A program made the translations under genes and the position numbers. DNA of 22,480 nucleotides from an uncultured Rhodospirillales bacterium (GTDB lineage Bacteria; Pseudomonadota; Alphaproteobacteria; ATCC43930; CGMCC-115725): contig CAIUCF010000149.1 in NCBI GenBank assembly GCA_903897565.1, forward strand, positions 1 to 22,480, written 5' to 3'. Shown piece after piece: positions 16,277 through 22,480 of the stretch; the first letter of the stretch is position 1; every line of letters starts with the position of its first letter. The notes under the pieces were generated by a model. The model was not told where the DNA came from and did no database searches. It worked only from the letters and a program-made list of their open reading frames with translations.

Positions 16277-16293
16277 CACCCGTAAAATCGGGG

Positions 16294-16322
16294 TTGCCCC
16301 GATCCAACCGCTTCCCTATGAT
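16294..16322 (+). promoter_or_regulatory. Sigma70-type promoter of the tRNA-Pro gene
   Basis: TTGCCC (16294-16299), an exact 17-bp spacer and TATGAT (16317-16322, five of six matches) place the transcription start near 16329, about 50 bases before the mature tRNA. It begins 18 bp after the preceding stop codon, so the tRNA has its own promoter. Confidence 0.55.
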
Positions 16323-16377
16323 CCGCGCCGCTTCAGGGGGTCCCCACCCCGCGAGCGTCGACGGTGAGGGGCGATGA

Positions 16378-16454
16378 CGGGCATTAGCGCAGCCTGGTAG
16401 CGCATCAGTCTGGGGGACTGAGGGTCGTCGGTTCAAATCCGGCATGCCCGACCA
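16378..16454 (+). tRNA. tRNA-Pro, anticodon GGG
   Basis: The 77 bases fold as a full cloverleaf. The acceptor CGGGCAT (16378-16384) pairs with ATGCCCG (16444-16450), giving the C1-G72 pair typical of bacterial tRNA-Pro. The D arm contains AGCCTGGTAG. The anticodon stem TCAGT/ACTGA encloses the loop CTGGGGG, with anticodon GGG at 16412-16414. The T loop is GTTCAAATC. Discriminator A is followed by an encoded CCA (16452-16454). It reads CCC and CCU codons. Confidence 0.97.
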
Positions 16455-16482
16455 AATAAGAGGCCGCTCACCGGTCACAAGG

Positions 16483-16509
16483 AAGGCCCGCCCACCGGCG
16501 GGCCTTTTT
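16483..16509 (+). terminator. Rho-independent terminator of tRNA-Pro
   Basis: A perfect 10-bp stem AAGGCCCGCC / GGCGGGCCTT with loop CACC is followed by a run of T. It is about 28 bp past the tRNA CCA end. In the other direction it also gives AA-rich flanks, so it may additionally stop read-through from the convergent histidine kinase gene. Confidence 0.88.
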
Positions 16510-16541
16510 CGTTTGTGCCCCCGGCCGAGCGTTGCTCTTGC

Positions 16542-18389
16542 CTAGCCGATGATTCGCGGCAGGCTGATCAACACCTCGGTCCCCGACGGCTGGGCGCGCC
16601 GAATCGACAACGTGCCGTCCTGGAGCTCGATGAAGCGGCGGCTGAGCGCCAGACCGATGCCGAGCCCGCCATTCCCGGAGACCGTCGCCGCACCCGCTCG
16701 CTCGAACGGCTCGAACGCCCTGCCGTGCTCGTCGTCACTCATGCCCGGACCATTATCGACAATGCGCAGGACGATCCAGGACTCGGAAACCTCCGTGGAG
16801 ATCGCGATTCGCCCGTCGCGCGGCGTGTATTTGACGGCATTGCCGAGCAGATGGATCAAGACCTGACGCAGGAGCCGGCGATCGGCGGCGACGACCTCAC
16901 CCGAGGGCACGTCGACCGCGAGGGTAATCTGTTTATGTGCGGCAGCGACCCGCAAACCCTCGAGCGCCGATCCCACCGCCTGTGACAGCTGCACCGGCTC
17001 GATCGCGGCGTCGATCGCGTCGAGATCGGTCTGGGAGATCGCCAGGATGCCTTCGATGACCGCGAGCAGTTGATGCCCGGCCTCGGCGATACTGGCGGGA
17101 TAGCGCTGCACGGCTTGCGGCAGCCGTTGGGCATCGAGATGCATGATCTCGGAAAAGCCGATCACCGCGTTGAGCGGTGTCCGCAGCTCGTGGCTCATAT
17201 TGGCGAGGAACATCGATTTTGCGCGATTGGCGGCTTCGGTCGTCGCCAGCGCCCGGGCGTAGTCGTGATTGCGGAGTTCGAGCGCCCGTACGGCCTGCTC
17301 GAGATCGCCATGCGCATCGAGCAACGCCCGGAACAGCTTGCCGCGTTCACGCAGCAACAATTGCTGCGACAGGACCTCGACGACGATGATCGCCAACGCC
17401 CCGGTCACGATCGCGCCGCGGGCAAAGCTGTCCGCGTTACTGTCGAGCAGGAGCAGCAAGGCGATGATGATGCTTCCGGCACTGACGAACAGCGGTACGA
17501 TCCGAGTGACGCTGTCGCTGCGGCGGCCGCCCTCCGAGCCCTCTGCTTCGGATCTCTGCACCGCGACGACGGAGAGCCCGAGCCAGAGCGCGGTCACCGA
17601 GAAGCAGAGGTTGTAGAGCGTTCCACTCTGCAGCCCGTCGACCAAGGTCAGGTAGTTCCATTTCAGCCAGAGCAGGCCGGTGACGAACAGCGCGGCGACA
17701 TAGCTCCCCCAGCCCCAGCGTGAGTCCAGCACGAGATGGCGCAGGATCGTCGCGGCCAGAGCGGTCGCCGTGAGCAGACCGAGCGGATAACCGACCAGCA
17801 CCGCCATCTGAAACGCGCTGTTCGCGCCCTGTTGCGGGACGTAGATCAGCAGCCCGACCACGATCGCGATCGTCGTCAGCGCGACGGCGTCGAGCAGCAC
17901 CGTCAGCCGCAGCATGCCGGCGAATTGTCGCTTCAGGGTCATTGCCAACGACAGGCTGAGGCCGATCCCGAGCGTCAGGAAAAACGCATCCGAGGGTGCC
18001 GGAAACGGATTCCAACCACTGGCGACCTGGATATCCCATAGGGCCTGCCCCACGGCATAACCAGTCAGGGCCAACGGTGCGAGAATGGGCCGGCCGCCGC
18101 GGATGATCGAATTCTTTGCCGGCACCCCGAGCCACGCGATCACCGCCGCGAGGGTATAGCCGATCGTCCAATGCGCGTTGTCGAGGATTGTCTTCGTGGC
18201 CTGGTTCGGCGTCAGGTGTGCCGCCGCGCCGATCAGCAGGACCAGGGCAAGGCCGAAAAGGAAGACATGGCGGCAAGGTGCGGGCAGGCTGGCCCACGCC
18301 CGCGGCGCGTCACCGATCCGCGCGCCGATCGCGCGCAGGACCTTTACCGAGACCGGGTAACGGATTGTTGTCACCCTCCCCACCCTCAT
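16542..18389 (-). CDS. Membrane-bound sensor histidine kinase (orphan)
   Basis: The protein has 615 residues from ATG 18389; a TTG six codons upstream is possible but less likely. Residues 40-345 hold about nine or ten hydrophobic helices (HVFLFGLALVLLIGAAAHLT, WTIGYTLAAVIAWLGV, FVSAGSIIIALLLLLDSN), an integral sensor region without a large periplasmic domain. A coiled linker (RERGKLFRALLDAHGDLEQA) leads to HisKA: MFLANMSHELRTPLNAVIGF with phospho-acceptor His near residue 400. The ATPase domain has the N box LLGNAVKYTP, G1 IVDNGPGMSDDE and G2 GGLGIGLALSRRF. There is no receiver or PAS domain. No response regulator is adjacent, so the partner is encoded elsewhere. The stop is TAG. The signal sensed is unknown. 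Confidence 0.92.
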   Translation of the reverse strand: MRVGRVTTIRYPVSVKVLRAIGARIGDAPRAWASLPAPCRHVFLFGLALVLLIGAAAHLTPNQATKTILDNAHWTIGYTLAAVIAWLGVPAKNSIIRGGRPILAPLALTGYAVGQALWDIQVASGWNPFPAPSDAFFLTLGIGLSLSLAMTLKRQFAGMLRLTVLLDAVALTTIAIVVGLLIYVPQQGANSAFQMAVLVGYPLGLLTATALAATILRHLVLDSRWGWGSYVAALFVTGLLWLKWNYLTLVDGLQSGTLYNLCFSVTALWLGLSVVAVQRSEAEGSEGGRRSDSVTRIVPLFVSAGSIIIALLLLLDSNADSFARGAIVTGALAIIVVEVLSQQLLLRERGKLFRALLDAHGDLEQAVRALELRNHDYARALATTEAANRAKSMFLANMSHELRTPLNAVIGFSEIMHLDAQRLPQAVQRYPASIAEAGHQLLAVIEGILAISQTDLDAIDAAIEPVQLSQAVGSALEGLRVAAAHKQITLAVDVPSGEVVAADRRLLRQVLIHLLGNAVKYTPRDGRIAISTEVSESWIVLRIVDNGPGMSDDEHGRAFEPFERAGAATVSGNGGLGIGLALSRRFIELQDGTLSIRRAQPSGTEVLISLPRIIG

Positions 18390-18466
18390 CCGCCGATTCC
18401 CCCGCAAGGACAGAGTAAGACATAGATGTGGTAAGTAACAATCAGGATTTTATGCCGTATCCTCCA

Positions 18467-18491
18467 CAATGTTTTGCGGTGCAAAACAATG
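18467..18491. promoter_or_regulatory. Inverted repeat in the AT-rich patch upstream of the histidine kinase
   Basis: The 25-bp site has arms TGTTTTGC and GCAAAACA around a 3-base centre, with an outer CA/TG pair after one mismatch. It lies about 80 bp upstream of the histidine kinase start, suitable for a dimeric regulator. The surrounding 18408-18605 stretch is clearly AT-rich against the rest of the window. A second short palindrome TTCCC-AATA-GGGAA is at its far end, near 18588-18601. Otherwise no gene is supported there. Confidence 0.4.
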
Positions 18492-18605
18492 CGATCGGAC
18501 ACATGAATTTTCTACTTCCATCTTTTCTAAAACATTACTTTGGATTGCATTCACAGTCAGAAATAACCATCGCGAATTCGATATCATATTTCCCAATAGG
18601 GAACC

Positions 18606-19028
18606 TCATCGCCCTAAACGCGAGATCTCGATCTTGGGGCAACGATCCATGACCACCGCGATCCCCGCGGCCTCGGCGCGGGCCGCCGCTTCGGCATGGC
18701 TGATCCCGAGTTGGAGCCAGACCGTCTTGGCGCCGATCGCGATCGCCTCGTCGACGATGGCCGGAACCGCGTCCGGCTTGCGGAAGACGTCGACCATATC
18801 GACCGGCTCGGCGATGTCGCCGAGCGCCGCCACGCAGGTCTCGCCGAGGATCGTGGTCCCCGCGGCCTGGGGGTTGACGGGAATCACCCGATAGCCGTGA
18901 CGCTGCAGGAATTGCATGACCTCGTAGCTGTCGCGGTTCGGCTTCGGGCTGGCGCCAACCAGCGCGATGACCCGGGTCCGGGCGAGAATGTCGGCGATGT
19001 AGGAATCGGCGTAATGATCGTGACGCAT
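18606..19028 (-). CDS. CoA-binding domain protein (YccU type)
   Basis: The protein has 140 residues and is a single Rossmann-like CoA-binding domain. The marks are TRVIALVGASPKPNRDSYEV (residues 18-37, with the G-A-S-x-K/P-x-R-x-S nucleotide loop), FLQRHGYRVIPVNPQ, VDMVDVFRKPDAVPAIVDEA, AKTVWLQLGISHAEAAA and a terminal GIAVVMDRCPKIEISRL with the conserved D-R-C-P-K/x-I-E. Family members bind CoA or acyl-CoA but have no settled role. The ATG at 19028 follows GGAG with 9-base spacing. In related genomes it is often found near sulfhydrylase or rplM genes, and here it diverges from rplM. Confidence 0.92.
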   Translation of the reverse strand: MRHDHYADSYIADILARTRVIALVGASPKPNRDSYEVMQFLQRHGYRVIPVNPQAAGTTILGETCVAALGDIAEPVDMVDVFRKPDAVPAIVDEAIAIGAKTVWLQLGISHAEAAARAEAAGIAVVMDRCPKIEISRLGR

Positions 19029-19055
19029 GCGAGGTTTCTCCGTTGATGCCCTGTC

Positions 19056-19077
19056 ATCAGGTCAATTATTGCCTGAT
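19056..19077. promoter_or_regulatory. Inverted repeat between the CoA-binding gene and rplM
   Basis: ATCAGG-N10-CCTGAT is a perfect inverted repeat, and the arms extend inward to ATCAGGTCAAT and ATTGCCTGAT if one base is skipped. It lies 28 bp from the CoA-binding protein start. A lone consensus -10 element TATAAT is at 19104-19109 on the plus strand, without a convincing -35. The gap 19029-19245 (217 bp) otherwise holds only the untranslated leader of rplM. Confidence 0.35.
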
Positions 19078-19245
19078 AAATCAAAGTCTTGTTTGTTTCA
19101 TACTATAATACCGCAATGCTACGACTCTCTAATCGTTGCGTTTTCTGTTGACGGTCGCTGATACCTCCTGTATCGACGCGCCTTCCAAAGGGTTGGCGCG
19201 GCGTGCGTCCGCCTTTCGATGCACTTCGAAATGAGTTCGTGATCG

Positions 19246-19710
19246 ATGAGTACCTATACCTCCAAGCCGTCCGACTTCGACAAGCGCTGGACGTTGATCG
19301 ACGCCGATGGGGTGGTCCTCGGCCGCCTCGCCGTGATCATCGCCAATCGCCTGCGCGGCAAGCACAAGCCGACCTTCACCCCGCATATGGATGATGGCGA
19401 TTATATCGTCGTGATCAATGCCGAGAAGGTGCAGCTGACCGGCAACAAGCGCAAGGACGACATCTTCTACTGGCACACCGGCTTCGCCGGCGGCATCAAG
19501 GGTCGCTCGAAGGGCCAGATCCTCGACGGCAAGCACCCCGAGCGGGTGATCGAGAAGGCCGTGGAGCGCATGGTGCCGCGCGGGCCGCTCGGCCGTAAGG
19601 TCATGAGCAACCTGCGGGTCTATGCCGGCCCCAGCCATCCGCATGAAGCGCAGCAGCCGGAAGTCCTGGATGTCGCCGCGCTGAACACGAAGAACAAGCG
19701 AGTCGCCTGA
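19246..19710 (+). CDS. rplM: Large ribosomal subunit protein L13
   Basis: The protein has 154 residues, the usual length, and matches L13 throughout: W-x-L-I-D-A-x-G near the start (RWTLIDADGVVLGRLAVIIA), RLRGKHKPTFTPHMDDGDYI, VVINAEKVQLTGNKRKDDIF, YWHTGFAGGIK, AVERMVPRGPLGRKVMSNLR and a terminal VYAGPSHPHEAQQPE. It is an early-assembly protein of the 50S subunit. The ATG at 19246 gives the family's normal N-terminus. It is followed by rpsI after one base, the classical rplM-rpsI operon. Confidence 0.98.
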   Translation: MSTYTSKPSDFDKRWTLIDADGVVLGRLAVIIANRLRGKHKPTFTPHMDDGDYIVVINAEKVQLTGNKRKDDIFYWHTGFAGGIKGRSKGQILDGKHPERVIEKAVERMVPRGPLGRKVMSNLRVYAGPSHPHEAQQPEVLDVAALNTKNKRVA

Positions 19711-19711
19711 A

Positions 19712-20206
19712 ATGTCTGATCTCTCCTCTCTCGGTACGCTGAAGACGGTCCTGGCCCGCTCGCGCGTCGCCGCCACGCCGGTCGAAGAAGTCGAAGCCGT
19801 CCAGCCGAAGATCGACGCCCAGGGCCGTGCCTACGCCACCGGCAAGCGCAAGGACGCGGTCGCCCGCGTCTGGATCAAGCGCGGTTCCGGCAAGCTCACG
19901 ATCAACGGCAAGGACGCGACGGTGTATTTCGCCCGTCCGGTGCTGCGCATGATCCTGGCCCAGCCCTTCGGCTTCGCCGATCGCGTCGGCGTCTATGATG
20001 TGTGGTGCACGGTGTCGGGTGGTGGCCTCTCGGGCCAGGCCGGCGCGGTTCGCCATGGTATCTCCAAGGCGCTGACATATTTCGAGCCGGATCTGCGTCC
20101 TGTCCTGAAGTCGCATGGCTTCCTGACCCGCGACAGCCGCACCGTCGAGCGCAAGAAGTACGGCAAGGCGAAGGCCCGCCGCAGCTTCCAGTTCTCGAAG
20201 CGCTAA
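19712..20206 (+). CDS. rpsI: Small ribosomal subunit protein S9
   Basis: The protein has 164 residues. The S9 core begins with AYATGKRKDAVARVWIKRGS near residue 40, and continues with INGKDATVYFARPVLRMILA, VSGGGLSGQAGAVRHGISKA and FLTRDSRTVERKKYGKAKAR, ending with the invariant S-K-R that reaches the ribosomal P site. The N-terminal extension of about 38 residues is common in alphaproteobacterial S9. The ATG at 19712 is one base after the rplM stop, so translation is coupled. The perfect terminator at 20242-20274 ends the operon. Confidence 0.98.
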   Translation: MSDLSSLGTLKTVLARSRVAATPVEEVEAVQPKIDAQGRAYATGKRKDAVARVWIKRGSGKLTINGKDATVYFARPVLRMILAQPFGFADRVGVYDVWCTVSGGGLSGQAGAVRHGISKALTYFEPDLRPVLKSHGFLTRDSRTVERKKYGKAKARRSFQFSKR

Positions 20207-20241
20207 ACCGGATCGCCGCGTCTTCGGACGGGGCCCAAAGA

Positions 20242-20274
20242 AAAAGGGGTTGGACCCAAGGTCCAACCCCTTTT
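20242..20274. terminator. Bidirectional rho-independent terminator between rpsI and the VPLPG protein gene
   Basis: A perfect 15-bp inverted repeat (20242-20256 and 20260-20274) with a 3-base loop carries four A at one end and four T at the other. It can terminate the rplM-rpsI transcript from the left and the minus-strand gene at 20297-20965 from the right. Confidence 0.92.
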
Positions 20275-20296
20275 CTGTATCCGCGGAGACGGCGGG

Positions 20297-20965
20297 CTAC
20301 ATCAGCAGCGGGCGGCGTCGTGCCCCCAATGCAGTCAGCCCCAGCAGGGCGGCGCCGAACATCACCAGCGACCCCGGCAGCGGCACCGTCGAGATCGTGC
20401 CGCCGAACGACGTAGACTCGCCCACCGCCAGATTGACGATCCCCGCGAACAGCAAGGTGTACTTACCGGCCGGAAGGTTGGCGAAATACGGGGTATCGAT
20501 CGGCCCGAGGAAGGCCGGAACATCGATATTGGTCAAACCCGTCGCGGTCGCCAGCGGCTCCAGGGTCGGCGTGCCCTTGATCCATGCCCAGGTCTGGCCG
20601 GGCGAACTCGGCACGTACTGGATGTAGGAGGCGGCGCCGAGATTGAAGGTGAAGCCGGCGACATAGGCCGGCACGGTGCCGGTCTGGCTGCCATGCGGGG
20701 TCACGGTGAAGGGGACGCTGTCGAGCGTCTCGGTCACGACGTCGCTCGTCACCAACCCGGCCTGGGTCTGCGACAGGTTGACGGTCAGGCCGGCCGTCTG
20801 GCCGTCGATGATGTTGAAGGGATTGTAGCCCGACAGGTTGCCGATGCCGACGTCGTCGAAGGACAAGGTGAGGATCGGGGTCGCGTTGGCACTACCGGAT
20901 CCGGCAGCAAGCAGGGTTCCGATGGCCAGGGCTGCGCCTGCCATGCGGGAGGAAATGCGCTTCAT
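20297..20965 (-). CDS. Exported protein with VPLPG-type (PEP-CTERM-like) C-terminal sorting tail
   Basis: The protein has 222 residues from ATG 20965, preceded by AAGGA with 8-base spacing; a longer frame upstream has no coding character. MKRISSRMAGAALAIGTLLA is a signal peptide with cleavage expected near GSANA. The body is rich in Thr, Gly and Pro and predicted beta (ILTLSFDDVGIGNLSGYNPF, VAGFTFNLGAASYIQYVP, GKYTLLFAGIVNLAVGES). The tail VPLPGSLVMFGAALLGLTAL followed by GARRRPLLM has the motif, hydrophobic helix and basic end of PEP-CTERM-type sorting signals. It shares this tail plan with the gene at 5181 but no obvious similarity elsewhere. The stop is TAG. Confidence 0.85.
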   Translation of the reverse strand: MKRISSRMAGAALAIGTLLAAGSGSANATPILTLSFDDVGIGNLSGYNPFNIIDGQTAGLTVNLSQTQAGLVTSDVVTETLDSVPFTVTPHGSQTGTVPAYVAGFTFNLGAASYIQYVPSSPGQTWAWIKGTPTLEPLATATGLTNIDVPAFLGPIDTPYFANLPAGKYTLLFAGIVNLAVGESTSFGGTISTVPLPGSLVMFGAALLGLTALGARRRPLLM

Positions 20966-21310
20966 GGTAAATTCCTTGTTGGCGTTTTGCTGCGTAAGGA
21001 AAAGTACTGCGCGGATCGTGTCAGCAGAATTGGCGGATCGGGGCGTCGCGAGGATGGCCCCAACTTGCAATCCTGCAATGGTATCTGAGGGTGGTGACGG
21101 CGTCGACAGCACCGGGCCGGAAATTAGATGGAGTATTTTGGAGCAGATCGCTGCCGGCTTCCGGTGATGGCGCAATTCTGGGCAACGGCGGCGGCGCGCC
21201 AGCGTCAACGCGCGATCACGCTGGTTTTTCGCCCGGGATCTCGGCAAGAATGGCGACAGTGGCGCCGCGCGCGCCGGCCCCTTGTCCCCTGCAGTCGCGG
21301 AGTTTCGGCG
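20966..21310. other. Intergenic gap of about 345 bp between divergent genes
   Basis: The gap holds the leader of the VPLPG protein (minus) and the upstream region of the small peptide gene (plus). Close to the VPLPG start, TTCCTT (20972-20977) and AAGGAA (20996-21001) form an inverted repeat whose inner arm includes the ribosome binding site. No other gene, RNA or clear promoter is supported here. Confidence 0.5.
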
Positions 21311-21493
21311 ATGTCCCCTGTTCCTCACACCATCGCACCGGCAGTAGACGACCGCGACACCGGGCCCGCGCCGGCGCAGCTGCGTCGTCCCTGGCAGACC
21401 CCACGGGTGATCATCGGTCAGGAAGGCGCCGAAATCGCCGCGGCCGAAGGGCTCGGCGAACTGCTGGGCCACGGCTTCTTCGTTAGCTCCTGA
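21311..21493 (+). CDS. Small protein of 60 residues, unknown function
   Basis: ATG 21311 is preceded by GGAG (21299-21302) with an ideal 8-base spacer, and the frame ends in TGA at 21493. The first 25 residues are Pro/Asp-rich (MSPVPHTIAPAVDDRDTGPA), then comes RRPWQTPRVIIGQEGAEIAA followed by AEGLGELLGHGFFVSS. The W-x2-P-x-V segment followed by Gly and a small-residue tail resembles the leader motif (Y/W-x2-P-x-L/V) of some ribosomally made peptide precursors that bind an RRE domain, but no maturation enzyme is near. No signal peptide or helix spans a membrane. The gene sits between the divergent VPLPG protein gene and the convergent DUF938 gene, whose stop is 18 bp away. Expression is inferred only from the ribosome binding site. 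Confidence 0.5.
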   Translation: MSPVPHTIAPAVDDRDTGPAPAQLRRPWQTPRVIIGQEGAEIAAAEGLGELLGHGFFVSS

Positions 21494-21511
21494 GCGACCG
21501 CTCGCGCCGTT

Positions 21512-22114
21512 TCAGCCTTTGACGAAGACGACGCTGAGATTGTTCGCGGGCATCTCGGTCACCTGCGGCGGCGCGAATCCCGCGGCCGCGGCAAGTTCGG
21601 CGACATCCTCCAGCAGCCGCAGGCCCCAGGCCGGGTTGCGGGCTTTCAGATCCTGATCGAAGGCCTCGTTGCTCGGCTCGAGGTCCCGCCCCGCGCGGCG
21701 ATACGGCCCGTAGAGGAACAGTGGCGCCCCTGCCTTCAGCAGCCGGCCGGCGCCGGCGATCAGACCCCGCGTCGCCGCCCAGGGCGCGATGTGGATCATG
21801 TTGATGCAGACGATCGCGTCGGCCAGCGCGATCGGCCAGTCCGCGGCGGCGGCGTCGAGCCGGAGCGGCGGCATGACATTGCCGAGCCCGACTGTCTCGA
21901 CCCAGGCGGCGATACTGCTCAACGCCGCCGGTTCGGGATCGCTCGGCTGAAAGATCAGCGCCGGCAGCGCCGCCGCGAAATGGACGACGTGTTCACCAGA
22001 GCCGCTGGCGATCTCCAGCACCGTACCGCGCGCCGGGAGCAGCGGCCGCAGCACCGCCAGGATCGGCTCGCGATTGCGCGCGGCGGCAGGGGCAACGCGG
22101 CGATGGTCGGGCAA
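21512..22114 (-). CDS. DUF938 class I SAM-dependent methyltransferase-like protein
   Basis: The protein has 200 residues. It starts at TTG 22114, which is chosen because GAGGAG lies 6 bases upstream and no ATG fits. The family signature is plain: R-x2-PAAARNREPILAVL, then SAM motif I VLEIASGSGEHVVHFAAALP, the FQPSDPEPAALSSI segment, IVCINMIHIAPWAATRGLIA, LFLYGPYRRAG, PSNEAFDQDLKARNPAWGLR and a terminal MPANNLSVVF. The fold is a SAM methyltransferase; the substrate of DUF938 proteins is not known. It lies 23 bp downstream of the ammonium transporter on the same strand and is probably co-transcribed with it. Confidence 0.93.
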   Translation of the reverse strand: MPDHRRVAPAAARNREPILAVLRPLLPARGTVLEIASGSGEHVVHFAAALPALIFQPSDPEPAALSSIAAWVETVGLGNVMPPLRLDAAAADWPIALADAIVCINMIHIAPWAATRGLIAGAGRLLKAGAPLFLYGPYRRAGRDLEPSNEAFDQDLKARNPAWGLRLLEDVAELAAAAGFAPPQVTEMPANNLSVVFVKG

Positions 22115-22137
22115 TACCGGCTCCTCACATATCTGGA

Positions 22138-22480
22138 TCAGGCGTGATCATAGGCCCGCTCGCCATGAATGGCGACATCGAGACCCTCGCGCTCCTCGTC
22201 ATCGCTGACACGGGTGCCGACGAACACCTTCAGCACCTTGACCAGGAAATAGGTTACGCCGACGGTCCACGCCAGGGTCACGGTAACGCCGAGTAGCTGC
22301 GCCGTCGCCTGGGCGCTGAGATCCATGCCCGGGGCAAATCCGCTGCCGCCGAGCCGCGGCAGCATGAACACCGCCACCAGCAGCGAGCCGAGCATGCCGC
22401 CGACGCCATGGACGGCGAAGACGTCGAGCGAATCATCGATGCGGAAGCGCCGCTTGACGGCATCGGTGACGAAGAAGCAC
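22138..22480 (-). CDS. amtB: Ammonium transporter (Amt family), C-terminal part (runs off window)
   Basis: The frame is open from the window edge to TGA at 22138 (113 codons). It reads CFFVTDAVKRRFRIDDSLDV, then FAVHGVGGMLGSLLVAVFML with the conserved D-x-F-x-x-H-G-x-G-G-x-x-G of transmembrane helix 10 containing the second pore His, a last helix (QLLGVTVTLAWTVGVTYFLV) and a cytoplasmic tail VSDDEEREGLDVAIHGERAY, matching Amt tails that interact with PII proteins. The protein conducts ammonium across the inner membrane. A glnK gene would be expected outside the window, upstream. Confidence 0.95.
   Translation of the reverse strand, partial: CFFVTDAVKRRFRIDDSLDVFAVHGVGGMLGSLLVAVFMLPRLGGSGFAPGMDLSAQATAQLLGVTVTLAWTVGVTYFLVKVLKVFVGTRVSDDEEREGLDVAIHGERAYDHA

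Noticed and set aside
18428..18652. 74-codon plus-strand frame in the AT-rich island
   Set aside because: It starts with GTG, has no convincing ribosome binding site and runs into the 3' end of the convergent CoA-binding gene. It is better explained by the AT-rich composition.
1..22480. CRISPR array, prophage, insertion sequence, toxin-antitoxin or defence system
   Set aside because: No regularly spaced direct repeats, integrase, transposase or defence-type domain was found on either strand. The tRNA-Pro gene is not followed by a duplicated 3' end or an integrase.

Overview
This window reads as chromosomal DNA of a high-GC alphaproteobacterium. The gene types (SapC-family protein, DUF6600/FecR-like exported protein, rplM-rpsI pair, DUF938 methyltransferase next to an ammonium transporter, exported proteins with a VPLPG-type C-terminal sorting tail) suggest a member of or near the Rhodospirillales, but the species cannot be fixed from sequence alone. 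There is no phage, insertion sequence, CRISPR array or plasmid-type gene. One palindromic intergenic repeat and one AT-rich patch are the only obviously unusual blocks of non-coding DNA.

Layout. 1-364: start of a LysR regulator on the minus strand, diverging from an NmrA-type NAD(P)-binding protein (475-1341). 1343-4889, minus: a tight operon of class III aminotransferase, class I glutamine amidotransferase of the gamma-Glu-GABA hydrolase type (broken by an in-frame amber codon) and a TPR protein with a glycosyltransferase-like C-terminal half. 5181-5810: exported VPLPG-tail protein. 6011-7400: SapC-family protein overlapping a small exported protein. 7409-9454, minus: FecR/DUF6600 exported protein with a Gln/Pro tail of 13-residue repeats, cut by an in-frame ochre codon. 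9635-10885, minus: secreted phosphoesterase with a strong terminator. 11063-11947: AEC-family permease. 11973-12084: palindromic repeat. 12109-14343, minus: UvrD/PcrA helicase with an in-frame amber codon in motif III. 14503-16276: two tandem paralogous membrane proteins. 16378-16454: tRNA-Pro(GGG), with its own promoter and terminator. 16542-18389, minus: orphan membrane histidine kinase. 18606-19028, minus: CoA-binding protein. 19246-20206: rplM-rpsI with a perfect 15-bp terminator. 20297-20965, minus: second VPLPG-tail protein. 21311-21493: 60-residue peptide gene of unknown function. 21512-22114, minus: DUF938 methyltransferase. 22138 to the edge, minus: end of an ammonium transporter.

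The most striking observation is that three otherwise intact genes each carry one in-frame stop codon within about 10.5 kb. The downstream reading frame is fully preserved in all three. Two are best explained as G:C to T:A changes and the third can be. TAG also terminates several intact genes here, so wholesale code reassignment is unlikely. Sequence error (for example oxidative damage) or very recent mutation is the simplest explanation. The best candidates for undescribed biology are the 60-residue peptide gene with a good ribosome binding site and a W-x2-P-x-V motif, the three-gene aminotransferase/amidotransferase/TPR-glycosyltransferase operon with a palindrome over its start, and the tandem membrane-protein pair.
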